A DNA stretch of 64,000 bases from contig NZ_VFIL01000001.1 of NCBI RefSeq assembly GCF_007858285.1, positions 434,001 to 498,000 of the forward strand, read 5' to 3'. A model generated the notes under the pieces. It was given only the letters and a program-made list of their open reading frames with translations, ran no database searches and was not told the origin of the DNA. Made by a program: the position numbers and the translations under genes. The DNA comes from Pseudomonas brenneri. Lineage in GTDB: Bacteria > Pseudomonadota > Gammaproteobacteria > Pseudomonadales > Pseudomonadaceae. Each line of letters starts with the position of its first letter. Positions within the stretch are counted from its first letter, which is position 1. Shown here in pieces: positions 54,422-63,900 of the stretch.

Positions 54422-55287
54422 TTCCTCATGCGCGGGTCGAGACGATCACGCAAGGCATCGCCGAACAGATTGATAGCCAGCAACGTCAGGCTGATAAAGA
54501 TGCCTGGGAAGATCCCCAGCCACGGCGCCGTCGAGATATAGGTGCGGCTCGCCGAGAGCATGCTGCCCCAGGTCGCGGCCGGTGGTGGAACCCCAAGGCC
54601 GAGGAAGCTCAGCGCACTCTCCGAGAGCAACGCCCAGCCAAACATGCTGGTGGCCAGCACACACAAAGGCGCCAGGCAGTTGGGCGTGATGTGGCGGAAC
54701 ATGGTGTACAGCTCGGAGTTGCCGATAACCCGCGACGCCTCGATGAATTCCAGTTCACGCAACGACAGCACGCTGCCGCGCACCACCCGCACCACCGACG
54801 GGGTGTAGGCAATGCCCAGGGCAAGCACGATGCCGTACTGGCTGGCACCGACAATCGCCATGATGCCCAGGGCCATGAGAATGCCGGGAAACGCCAGCAA
54901 CGCATCGTTGAGCATCATCAACACACGGTCGGTCCAACCGCGCAGGTAGCCGGCGAGCATGCCGATCAGCGTGCCGCAGATGACCGCCACGCTGACCGAA
55001 AGCAGGCTGATCCACAGGCTGGTACGCGCGCCAATGATCAGGCGGCTGAACACGTCGCGGCCAAACTCGTCGGTGCCCAGCCAATGCATGGCGCTCGGCG
55101 CATGCAGGCGCGAGAGCAGGTCCAGCTTGAGCGGGTCGTAAGGTGTCCACACCACGCCGAGCAATGCCAGTAACACCAGGGCCGCGAGCAAGCTGCCGCC
55201 GATCAGGGCGTTCAGCGGTGGGTAACGCCGGCGCCGCCGAGGCTGGGTCGCCGCCACGGTGGGCAAGGCAGGAGTCTTGAGGTTCAT
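54418..55287 (-). CDS. ABC importer permease, DppC-like
   Basis: 289 aa, six segments. Arg-rich N-terminus (TQPRRRRRYPPLNALIGG), LGTDEFGRDVFSRLIIGARTSL near the middle and the ATPase-contact EAA loop EFIEASRVIGNSELYTMFRHITPNCL. ATG 55285-55287 overlaps the dppB-like stop by 4 nt; the longer frame upstream is rejected. Confidence 0.92.
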   Translation of the reverse strand: MNLKTPALPTVAATQPRRRRRYPPLNALIGGSLLAALVLLALLGVVWTPYDPLKLDLLSRLHAPSAMHWLGTDEFGRDVFSRLIIGARTSLWISLLSVSVAVICGTLIGMLAGYLRGWTDRVLMMLNDALLAFPGILMALGIMAIVGASQYGIVLALGIAYTPSVVRVVRGSVLSLRELEFIEASRVIGNSELYTMFRHITPNCLAPLCVLATSMFGWALLSESALSFLGLGVPPPAATWGSMLSASRTYISTAPWLGIFPGIFISLTLLAINLFGDALRDRLDPRMRK

Positions 55288-56225
55288 AGCTTCACCCTTG
55301 GATCGAACAGCGGATACAGCAGATCCACCAACAGGTTGACCAACACATAGATGCAGGTGACCAGCAGCAGGCAACCCTGCAGCACCGGGTAGTCGCGGGA
55401 GAAGATCGCATCGACCATCAAGCGGCCGATACCTGGCAGGGTGAACACGGTTTCCAATACCGCAATGCCGCCGAGCAAGTTACCGAGGATCAGGCCAATC
55501 AAGGTCCAGGTCGGCGCAAACGCGTTGCGCAAGGCGTGTTTGCACAACACCGCGCCTTCTGACAAGCCCTTGGCCCGTGCATGGGCGATGTATTCCAGGC
55601 GCAGTACCTCAATGGTGCTGGCCCGCGCCATCCGGGCAATGGCACCGAACTCCACCAGGGTCAAAGTGATGATCGGCAGTACCACATAGGTCAGCGCTTT
55701 CATCGGGTCGCTGGCAAAGCCGACGTAACCGATCACCGGCAGCCAACCCAGTTGAATGCCGAACACATACAGCAGCAGCAAGCCCAACCAGAAGCTCGGC
55801 ACCGACAGCAACAAAGTCGCCGTCGCCACCAGGCCCAGGTCCATCGCGCTGTTTTGCTTCCAGGCAGCGAGCAAACCCACCGGCACCGCGAGCAGGGTCG
55901 CCAGCAATACCGCCACCAGCACCACGGTCGCACTGACGCTGAAGCGCTCGACCAGCAATTGCAGCACCGGCTGGCGGCTGCTGATGGACACACCAAGGTC
56001 GCCGCTGAGTACCGACTTGATCCAGATCAGGTACTGGGTCACCACCGAGTGGTCCAGCCCCAGACTGCTACGCATGTCGGCCAGGCTTTGCGGGTCGGCC
56101 ATGTCGCCCAGCATCAGCAACGCCGGGTCGCCGGGGATCAGGCGGATCAAGGCAAAGACAATCACCGAGATCAGCAACAGGGTCGGCACCGCCATGCCGA
56201 GCCTGTGCAATATGAATCGAAACAT
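55284..56225 (-). CDS. ABC importer permease, DppB-like
   Basis: 313 aa inner-membrane protein. MFRFILHRLGMAVPTLLLISVIVFALIRLIPGDPA is the standard DppB N-terminus; the EAA loop is EYIAHARAKGLSEGAVLCKHALRNAF. 10 bp after the binding-protein gene. Confidence 0.93.
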   Translation of the reverse strand: MFRFILHRLGMAVPTLLLISVIVFALIRLIPGDPALLMLGDMADPQSLADMRSSLGLDHSVVTQYLIWIKSVLSGDLGVSISSRQPVLQLLVERFSVSATVVLVAVLLATLLAVPVGLLAAWKQNSAMDLGLVATATLLLSVPSFWLGLLLLYVFGIQLGWLPVIGYVGFASDPMKALTYVVLPIITLTLVEFGAIARMARASTIEVLRLEYIAHARAKGLSEGAVLCKHALRNAFAPTWTLIGLILGNLLGGIAVLETVFTLPGIGRLMVDAIFSRDYPVLQGCLLLVTCIYVLVNLLVDLLYPLFDPRVKL

Positions 56226-56235
56226 AGCGCTCGCC

Positions 56236-57804
56236 TTACTTGGAAGTGTCGGCCAGCTTCACGCCCCACAGGCGCGGCTTGGCAACGGGCCAGGAACGAT
56301 AACCCTCGACGCGCTTACCCATGGCGCCGATGGCCGTGCCGTTGTAGATGACCACCATGGGCACATCCTCAAGCATCAGCGTATGCAACTTGTCGAACAG
56401 TGGCTGGCGCTTGGCGGGGTCAATTTCACGCTGGGCCTCACGCAATATCGCCAAGGCCTGGGGGTTGTCCCAGACTTTGCGCGGCTCCTTGTTCTTGTCG
56501 CCGATCACTGATTCGTAGCTTTGCGCCGCATCGAATCGCCCTGAATAGGAGAACGACATCATCTGGTAGCTGCCGGTCTGGTAGCGCTCCAGTTGCGTGC
56601 CCCACTCCAGGGTCTCCATCTCGATATTGATCCCTGCCGCCTGGGTCATGGCCTGGCTGAGCAGGCCCATGTCGAACATCTGCGGGTAGCGTTTATTGAC
56701 CAGCATGCGGATTTTTTCACCGCTGTAGCCGGCCTCTTTCAACAGGCGCCGGGCCTCGTCGAGGTTGTAGGTATAACCCTGGTGCGCGGTGCCGTCGTAG
56801 TACGGGCTCGCGGTGGGGATGACCGAGTTGTTGACCACCGACAAGCCATCGGACAACGCCGCCACCATCTGCGAATAATCCAGGGACAACGCCACCGCAC
56901 GACGGATGCGCACGTCCTTGAGCAAGGGGTCGCGAGTCTGGAATAACAGGCCGCTGATGGTCATGATCGGGCTGACCTGGATCTGCAGGTTCTTCACCTG
57001 CTTGAGTTGTGCCGCGTCCATCGCGGTCACGTCCGGCAGCAGGTCCACACCACCCGACAGCAGCGCGGCCTTGGCCGAGGCCGAGTCGGGGATTACCTCG
57101 AAACGCACCGTGTCGACAAACGCCTGCTTATTGCCGGTGTAACCATCCGCCTCGGTTTCGGCCCGTGGGGTGTATTGTTTGAAGCGATCCAGCTCGACGT
57201 ACTGGCCCTTCTGCCATTTGCCCAGGGTGAACGGCCCGGTGCCAATCGGGGCGCGCCAACTGCCATCGGCGGCCAGGGAGTCCGGGTGCAGGATGCCGCT
57301 GCCGGCGCAATCGGGACGGGCCATCGCGGCCAGGAACAAGCCGTTGGCCTGGTCCAGCGTGAACACCACGGTTTTCGGATCGGGCGTGGCCACATCGACG
57401 ATCTTGGCTGCGCCGCGCCCATCGAACTCCGCCAGGCAACGCCACTGGGTCTTGGGATCCAGGTAGCGCTGCCAGGTCCATTGCACATCCTTGGCGCTCA
57501 GCAGTTGACCATTTTGAAAGTGCACGCCGTCACGCAGAGTGAAGGTATAGCGCAGGCCGTCCGGCGAGACGGCAACCGCGCTGGCGAGCATTGGCGCGAT
57601 GCTGGTGTCTTCACGGTACGCCACCAGCCCTTCGACGATATGCATCATCACCGCGTCGGTATTGTCGTCGCGGTTGACGCCTGGGTCGGTGCTGCGGATA
57701 TCACCGTTGAGGCCCACGCTGATGACCTGGTCTTGCGCAACCGCCATGGACAAGGTGCACGCCGACATCGCGACGGCCAGTGCCGTCTTTACGTAATTAT
57801 TCAC
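56236..57804 (-). CDS. Periplasmic solute-binding protein, DppA/OppA family (SBP class 5)
   Basis: 522 aa. Signal peptide with cleavage near MSMAVAQ. SBP_bac_5 features: ISVGLNGDIRSTDPGVNRDDNTDAVMMHIVEGLV and DGLRYTFTLRDGVHFQNGQLLSAKDVQWTWQRYLDP. Start is GTG 57802-57804 with AAGGAG 10 nt upstream; no internal Met gives a full signal. The bound ligand is likely a short peptide or amide. Confidence 0.92.
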   Translation of the reverse strand: MNNYVKTALAVAMSACTLSMAVAQDQVISVGLNGDIRSTDPGVNRDDNTDAVMMHIVEGLVAYREDTSIAPMLASAVAVSPDGLRYTFTLRDGVHFQNGQLLSAKDVQWTWQRYLDPKTQWRCLAEFDGRGAAKIVDVATPDPKTVVFTLDQANGLFLAAMARPDCAGSGILHPDSLAADGSWRAPIGTGPFTLGKWQKGQYVELDRFKQYTPRAETEADGYTGNKQAFVDTVRFEVIPDSASAKAALLSGGVDLLPDVTAMDAAQLKQVKNLQIQVSPIMTISGLLFQTRDPLLKDVRIRRAVALSLDYSQMVAALSDGLSVVNNSVIPTASPYYDGTAHQGYTYNLDEARRLLKEAGYSGEKIRMLVNKRYPQMFDMGLLSQAMTQAAGINIEMETLEWGTQLERYQTGSYQMMSFSYSGRFDAAQSYESVIGDKNKEPRKVWDNPQALAILREAQREIDPAKRQPLFDKLHTLMLEDVPMVVIYNGTAIGAMGKRVEGYRSWPVAKPRLWGVKLADTSK

Positions 57805-57931
57805 GGGAGAAAGACTCCTTGAAGGAATTTTCCGGTCAGTGGCCGAAGGCCAAGGCAGGACCGGCATCAGAATGAGTGAATCCTTGGTTATTGTTATACG
57901 GTCTGTTCTGAGTGCATCTACCTGCGGTGTA

Positions 57932-58798
57932 TCAGCCCAGGCTGCGCTTGTGGCGCAACACCTTGGCGAAAAAATCCTGGGCAGCCGGCATGGCCTTGAT
58001 GCCCTGGTGCGCGACGTTGGGCAGCAGATCGAAGTGCACCTGCACGCCGGCGGCTTCGAAACTGGCCTTCAAGCTGGCCAGGCGCTCCGGGCGCGTGCGG
58101 CCAGCAGCGTTGGCACCGGGCATGAAGTGTTTGCCGCCTTCGCGGTGGGTGATTTCCCAGGTTTCGAGGTCCGAATCCCCCACCACCATATGCACCGGCA
58201 ACTGCTGCAAGGCTGGCAGGTTCAGCGGTTTGCCAAAGCGCGTCGCGAAGTCTCGCACGCCCACCCACCAGTCCTGGTCGGCATCCAGCAAGGTCACCGA
58301 ACCCGGCGCACCGATGGACGCTGCCCAGAGTTTCTCCGGGTGCAGGTAGCAAAAACGATGGGTGAATTGCCCGCCGCCGGAATAGCCGAACAGCGCGAAG
58401 GTATCGAAGCGGCGACCGTAGCGCTTGCCAACACTGGCGATCATGTCGAGCAATACCTGGTCGTAGCGGATATCGCCTTCGACCATCTGTTTGTATCCAT
58501 CACCGTTGCCGTCCCCCAGCACGCCGACCGGGAACAGCGGCGACAGGATCACACAATCGTTCCAGCGGCCAAACTCTGCGAAGCCATTGCGGTAAATCTC
58601 CATCGCACGGGTCGAGCCGTGCAGCGACACCACCAGATCTACTGGCCGGTTGCTGTCCTCGATGGCTTCAGGCACGTAGAGGGTGTAAGCAAAACGACTG
58701 TCCTCATGATGCGAATACACGGTGGTCGCGCCAAGGTGGTACACGTTCTTTGCAGCACGCAAGGCTGCATCTTCAGGGCTGATATCTGGATTGCTCAT
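57932..58798 (-). CDS. Alpha/beta hydrolase (PHB-depolymerase/esterase-like)
   Basis: 288 aa. Oxyanion VVSLHGSTRAME, nucleophile GYSGGGQFTHRF (GxSxG), Asp probable in VVGDSDLETWE and His in LLPNVAHQGIKAMPAAQDFF. No signal peptide. First gene of the minus-strand cluster, 127 bp upstream of the binding protein; divergent from a LysR gene with palindromic boxes between. Confidence 0.85.
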   Translation of the reverse strand: MSNPDISPEDAALRAAKNVYHLGATTVYSHHEDSRFAYTLYVPEAIEDSNRPVDLVVSLHGSTRAMEIYRNGFAEFGRWNDCVILSPLFPVGVLGDGNGDGYKQMVEGDIRYDQVLLDMIASVGKRYGRRFDTFALFGYSGGGQFTHRFCYLHPEKLWAASIGAPGSVTLLDADQDWWVGVRDFATRFGKPLNLPALQQLPVHMVVGDSDLETWEITHREGGKHFMPGANAAGRTRPERLASLKASFEAAGVQVHFDLLPNVAHQGIKAMPAAQDFFAKVLRHKRSLG

Positions 58799-58870
58799 GG
58801 GGGAAAGTTCGCCGAGTCAGTTCGGACTGGAGTATTGGTCGCCCGCTATAAAAAGAAAAACTAATTTAAC

Positions 58871-58897
58871 TTTAGCAAGAGTAAACAAAACCTTTAC
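58871..58897. promoter_or_regulatory. Two overlapping LysR-type boxes
   Basis: TTTA-N7-TAAA (58871-58885) overlaps GTAAA-N7-TTTAC (58881-58897), in the spacer between the hydrolase cluster and the LysR gene. The arms and spacing fit T-N11-A LysR sites. Confidence 0.5.
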
Positions 58898-58930
58898 TAT
58901 TGATCCGCACCCATGACTACGGGCCTCCCT

Positions 58931-59809
58931 ATGAGCAACATCCGTTTCTTCAAGACGTTCATCGCCGTCGCTGAGTACGGCAGTTTCGCCGCCGCCGCCG
59001 ACCGGGTGGCGCTCACCAACGCCGCCGTCGGCCTGCAAATGCGCGCCCTCGAAGAAGAGATGCGCCGGCCGCTGTTCGACCGCAGCCAGCGGCAGATCAA
59101 GCTGAGTCGCGATGGCGTGTTGTTGCTGCCCAAGGCCAAGCGCCTGCTGGCGGACTACGAGCAAATGATCGCCGAGGCACCCGATGACATGGCCATGGAG
59201 GGCGAAGTGTCCATCGGCGGTATTACCTCGGGCATGGGCCTGCTCGCCAATTGCCTGGTGCAACTGAAAAAACTGCACCCGCGCATATCGGTCAACCTGA
59301 TGACCGCGCGCTCCGATGAAGTGGTCAACCTGGTGCACGCCGCCAAGCTCGATGCGGCCCTGCTGATCGAGACGGCGCGGCAAAACTTCGACGGCTTGAG
59401 CTGGACCCTGCTCTACAACGAGCCCATCGTCATGCTCGCCAATACCACACAGACCGCCGGTATCAACGATGCCGTGGAATTGCTCAGGACTCAGCCGTTC
59501 ATCCGTTATGACAGGTCCACCGCCGTGGGCCGCAAGGTGCAGTCGATCATCAAGAGTGAATCGGTCGAACCGTTGGAAATCCTCGAACTGAACTCGATCA
59601 TCGGCATCGCCGACCTGGTCCGCCAGCAAGTCGGGGTGGCGATCGTGCCGCTGTTGAAGAACTTTGACTGGGACAAAGACCCCAGCCTGCGCGTCCTGCC
59701 GCTGCCCGGCGACTTGGCAGTACGCCGGGTGGGGATCTTGGAGCAAGGCACCAAAAGTGCGATTACCGGGGAGATTCGCAAGTTGCTGATGTCGGCCGTG
59801 GCGAAGTGA
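58931..59809 (+). CDS. LysR-family regulator of the hydrolase/transport cluster
   Basis: 292 aa. N-terminal winged helix IRFFKTFIAVAEYGSFAAAADRVALTNAAVGLQMRALEEEMRRPLFDRSQRQIKLSRDG, then a periplasmic-binding-like effector domain. ATG 58931 was chosen because MSNIRFFKTF fits the family start; an in-frame ATG lies at 58913. Divergent from the esterase gene, the classic LysR arrangement. Confidence 0.88.
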   Translation: MSNIRFFKTFIAVAEYGSFAAAADRVALTNAAVGLQMRALEEEMRRPLFDRSQRQIKLSRDGVLLLPKAKRLLADYEQMIAEAPDDMAMEGEVSIGGITSGMGLLANCLVQLKKLHPRISVNLMTARSDEVVNLVHAAKLDAALLIETARQNFDGLSWTLLYNEPIVMLANTTQTAGINDAVELLRTQPFIRYDRSTAVGRKVQSIIKSESVEPLEILELNSIIGIADLVRQQVGVAIVPLLKNFDWDKDPSLRVLPLPGDLAVRRVGILEQGTKSAITGEIRKLLMSAVAK

Positions 59810-59823
59810 GCCTTACCTGACGC

Positions 59824-60768
59824 TTATGGCTCACGCTCAGCCAACTCTTCCAGCAAGTCAGCGGACGGCACGAAAAACAAGCTGCCAGTAACCGCCGTAC
59901 TGAAGTCCAGCAACCGGTCATAGTTGCCGGCAGGCAGGCCGACAAACATGTTCGCAAGCATCCGTTCCAAGGGCTGCGGCGAACGCGCATAGCCGATGAA
60001 GTAGGTACCGAACTCCCCCGCTCCCGGCCGGCCGAACGGCATGTTGTCGCGCAGGATTTTCACTTCCTCGCCATCCTCGGTGAGGGTGGTCAAGGCACTG
60101 TGTGAGTTGCTCGGCTTGACCTCATCTGCCAGCTCGATATCCGACAGTTTGGTGCGCCCGATCACCCGTTCCTGGGCCTCGGTGGACAAGGCGTTCCAAG
60201 CCGTCATGTTGTGCAGGTACTTCTGCACCAGCACATAGCTGCCACCACTGAATGCCGGATCTTCGTCACCGACGATGGTGAAACCGACGGCCTTGCGCCC
60301 GGTTGGGTTCTCGGTGCCGTCGACAAACCCAATGATGCTGCGCATATCGAAATTGCGGAAACCCTGGACCTCATCGACCACGGTCACCGCATCGCCCAGG
60401 GCCACCATGATTTGCGCGGCCAGTTCAAAGCACAGGTCCATGCGATCGGCGCGAATGTGCAGCAACACATCCCCAGGCGTGGCAACCGCCATGCGCCCTG
60501 CTACACCAACTGCCTGAAACGGATGCAGGGCGGCCGGGCGTGGATTGCCGAACAATCCATCCCAGGCCGTCGAGCCAAAGCCGCACACACAGGTCAAGTT
60601 GCCGTCGGGCACGCGCTTGCCGACCGAGCGCGTGAGGGCTGCGATATCGCCGCACCATTTCCGTACCGTCCTGGCCGCATCGTTGCCAGGGGCAAGTGTG
60701 GCGACCATGAAAATGGCGCTGCTGGTGATCGGGCTACATACGGGTTGAGGGTCAATATTCGGGTTCAT
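59824..60768 (-). CDS. DyP-type haem peroxidase
   Basis: 314 aa. Diagnostic GFVDG (147-151, catalytic Asp150), proximal His in SNSHSAL (H223) and Arg in the GTYFIGYARSPQPLERML region. Length and lack of a Tat signal fit the cytosolic class B (YfeX/DypB-like) group. Oxidises dyes or phenols with H2O2; physiological substrate unknown. ATG 60766-60768; an upstream GTG frame is possible. Confidence 0.92.
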   Translation of the reverse strand: MNPNIDPQPVCSPITSSAIFMVATLAPGNDAARTVRKWCGDIAALTRSVGKRVPDGNLTCVCGFGSTAWDGLFGNPRPAALHPFQAVGVAGRMAVATPGDVLLHIRADRMDLCFELAAQIMVALGDAVTVVDEVQGFRNFDMRSIIGFVDGTENPTGRKAVGFTIVGDEDPAFSGGSYVLVQKYLHNMTAWNALSTEAQERVIGRTKLSDIELADEVKPSNSHSALTTLTEDGEEVKILRDNMPFGRPGAGEFGTYFIGYARSPQPLERMLANMFVGLPAGNYDRLLDFSTAVTGSLFFVPSADLLEELAEREP

Positions 60769-60847
60769 CGTGATGGGTTCCACACGCAGCTCCACGGTTA
60801 AAGGAGGGAGTAAAAAATCCTACACCCATTACTAAACGATATAAACG

Positions 60848-60865
60848 ACTGTGAGAGTTGACAGT
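60848..60865. promoter_or_regulatory. Operator-like palindrome upstream of the RHS gene
   Basis: ACTGTGAGAGTTGACAGT: ACTGT-N8-ACAGT again, 63 bp before the RHS ATG. Its TTGACAGT right arm matches that of the 17322-17347 element. Confidence 0.65.
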
Positions 60866-60928
60866 TACATCTCCAGCGACGGGCACGTAGCGTTTGAACG
60901 AGGAACATAAAAAACCCAGGAGAGGATG

Positions 60929-63900
60929 ATGGCGCATAACCCCATGGGCACCGACCCAACCGACGACGAAAACGACCCGATCTTTAATGCCACCACGCAA
61001 AAACGCAATGTGGTGGACCCACGTACCGGTCTGTTTGAAGTCTATGTGCCATTGCCTTCGGTAACAGGCAACGCCGGCAACGGGCCGGTGATCGAAATGA
61101 GCCTGCACAACACTCCGGTGGTCAATAACGAAGCGGCGCTGGGGGATGGTTGGTTCTATGCCATGACCACCTACAGTGAAAGGCACAAGAAGCTCACGTT
61201 GCATTCCGGTGAAGTGCTGACGGTGGAAAAAGATACAGACCTAACGCAATCAGCCGTTATTGCCAAATGGAGCGCGGGCAAGCTGACCGTACACCGCAAA
61301 GGTGGCCGCAAGGAAGTGCTGGTCCTGCTGGAAAATACCGGCATTTACGTCCCCGAGTCCCTGACCACCGATGGTTATAACAGCGTAACCCTGAGCTGGA
61401 TGACGACCGCCCATGTCATCGATACCAAAACCTACTACCAGATCCAGTTGAGCGAAATCCGCGACACCACTCGCAGCCTGCTCAAGGTGCAATACACCCC
61501 AGGGGATCCGAATGCCACACCGGTTGTCAGTTCGGCCACGCTGACGTTCTGGCCCGACGATGCTGTTGAAACCTTGAGCTACAACCTGGCCATCGAGGAT
61601 TACGCACTCAAATCCGTCAGCCTTGGGGCAGATATCAATAGCCGTTTCGAGTACCTGGATCACCCGACCTGCGGCTGGCTATTGACTAAAATCACCAGCT
61701 TCGATGGGCTCCAGGAGCAGGTGGAGTATCTGGACAATGGGCTGACGTTTCCGGATAACCCCAAGCTGTCGGCACTGCCCTGTGTCAGCACCCATACGTT
61801 GACTCCGAATGGCGGTGGGACTCCGGTGATGACTGGCTATGTGTACCAGCGTCAGGATCCTGATCATTACCGCACGATCATGAGTGAGGGGGTGCCGGCC
61901 GTTCGTACGACTACTTATAATTACAATGAGAAGCACAACGTTACGTCCGAAGTGCTGGTGCAGGGCACTGCAACGACCAAAACAGAATATGCGCTCGTCG
62001 AAGTGGAAGAACTGGACGAGTTTGGAGGCGTGGGAAAATTGCTCAGCCGAACCACCGCCACAACTTACACCAAGGCGGGCAAGAGTCGTAAAGAGACCAT
62101 CGAAAATCGTTTCGACCCTGTACTTATCAGAAATCGACAGGAAGAAATAACCACTGCACTGGACTACATCCCTTTTTCAATCAATAAAATGAAGTCTCCA
62201 GCCACAGGCAGCGAAAGATTATTGAATCGCTTGCTGGACGACATCGGGGCGCGCTCTCAGCAACAAACCAGTAATCCGCCCAACCGTGATTGGAGCCCGA
62301 GACAGAACATCCCTATAGAGACAGAGCCATTCATTTCAACTTATCTTGACACCGAGATAGTCGGCGACCCCAGCCTGTTGGCAATAATTCCGGAGTTGCT
62401 ACCAGAAGTACTACCCATACTGCTTAATATAATTACTTTCAAATATCATACTTACCGTAAAGTTCCAGGCCTGAGCGAGTATAAACTTCAGAGTACCCTG
62501 CAAGGCAGTCTCGCCAACGAGTCCCTTGCCGATGCGGCCTTGACCGGTCAGGTCAACGTGTACTTCGAAGACAACGACTTTCGCAAAGGGCGCTTGGCGT
62601 GGCAGCGCAAGAGCACCTTAGGAACCCGCGACCGACATGCGATTGCTGTCGATCCGCTTCGTACCTTCGACTACGCACTCGGAGGGACTGAAAATACAGA
62701 ACTGACTACCATAACCACTGACACAGATGAAACTGGCAACACCCGCACCTCATCGCAAACCCTGAGCATTCTCAGCGGCCGTCTCATCCGCCAGGTCGAC
62801 GCCGATGGCAACCGTACCGAGTTTGCCTATAACCAATACGGGCAGCTAGCCACCCTGACCATCTGTGCACAAAGCACGACCTATCGCCAGGTCACCACCT
62901 ACGCCTACCCCGCCCCCGCGCAGGTGAAGATCACCGAGCCCAACGGGCAAACGCGCTTGAGCCAATACGACGGCCAGGACCAGTTGGTGAGCGAGTACTT
63001 GATCGAAGGCAGCCAGAACAAACAAACCAAGGCTGTCACCTACGACCGCATTGGCCGTGAACTGCGTAAATCGAGTTTTGATTACGACCGAAACGGGGTT
63101 CAGTTGACCCAATGGCAGGAAGCGCAATACGACGATTGGAATAAAGCCAGCAGCCTGCGCTACAGCGATGGCCGTGAAGCATTCAATCACTATGACCCCA
63201 TCGCCTTGACCCGCAGCCAATGGACCGGCAAAGCCACCGACAAGCACGCCACCAACCCGGACGAGACCATCAAGAAGATCGAATGGAAAGGCCAGGACGG
63301 CAATGTCTATCAAACCCAGACAGCCAGCTACAGCAGGGCCAAGCAAGTAAAACAGTTGTCCACCGACAGTGAGCTGGGCTTTATCACCATTGACTACACC
63401 TACGATGGCAGTGGCCGCCTGATCAAGGAACGGCACAGCGAAAAAGGCAGGGGTTTGCTCGACCTTCCCTTCGTGTACACCTATCACTACACCTACCCGG
63501 TGCATTGGCTCATGCAGGACGCCACGCAAATCGAGATCGAGGTTGGCGCAAACCGGCAAATACTGGGCAAACGCAGCTTCGACAGTTGGGGCCGAGTCAC
63601 CTCGCTCACACGTGGCTCTTGCACCGAAACCTACACCTACAGCGGTAGCAGCCCGGTACCCACCACCACTGTGACTGCCGACGGCCGCGTGCTCAAGCAT
63701 GACTACATCAAGGAGTTGGGCAACCGCCTGGCCAAGACAAGCAAGCCGGATGCCAGCGCGCAGAAGACGTTCACCTACGCCTATGGCGCACAAGGGATTG
63801 CCACCGCAACCGAGGGGGAGCACTTTCTACAGTTCAACCATGACCTGCAGAAGCTAGTCACTCAACAGCTGGTGCAAACCGAACCTGGTGAAAGCAAAGA

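Noticed and set aside
62846..63823. 325-codon minus frame near the right end
   Set aside because: Antisense to the RHS YD repeats, no start signal and no recognisable domain.
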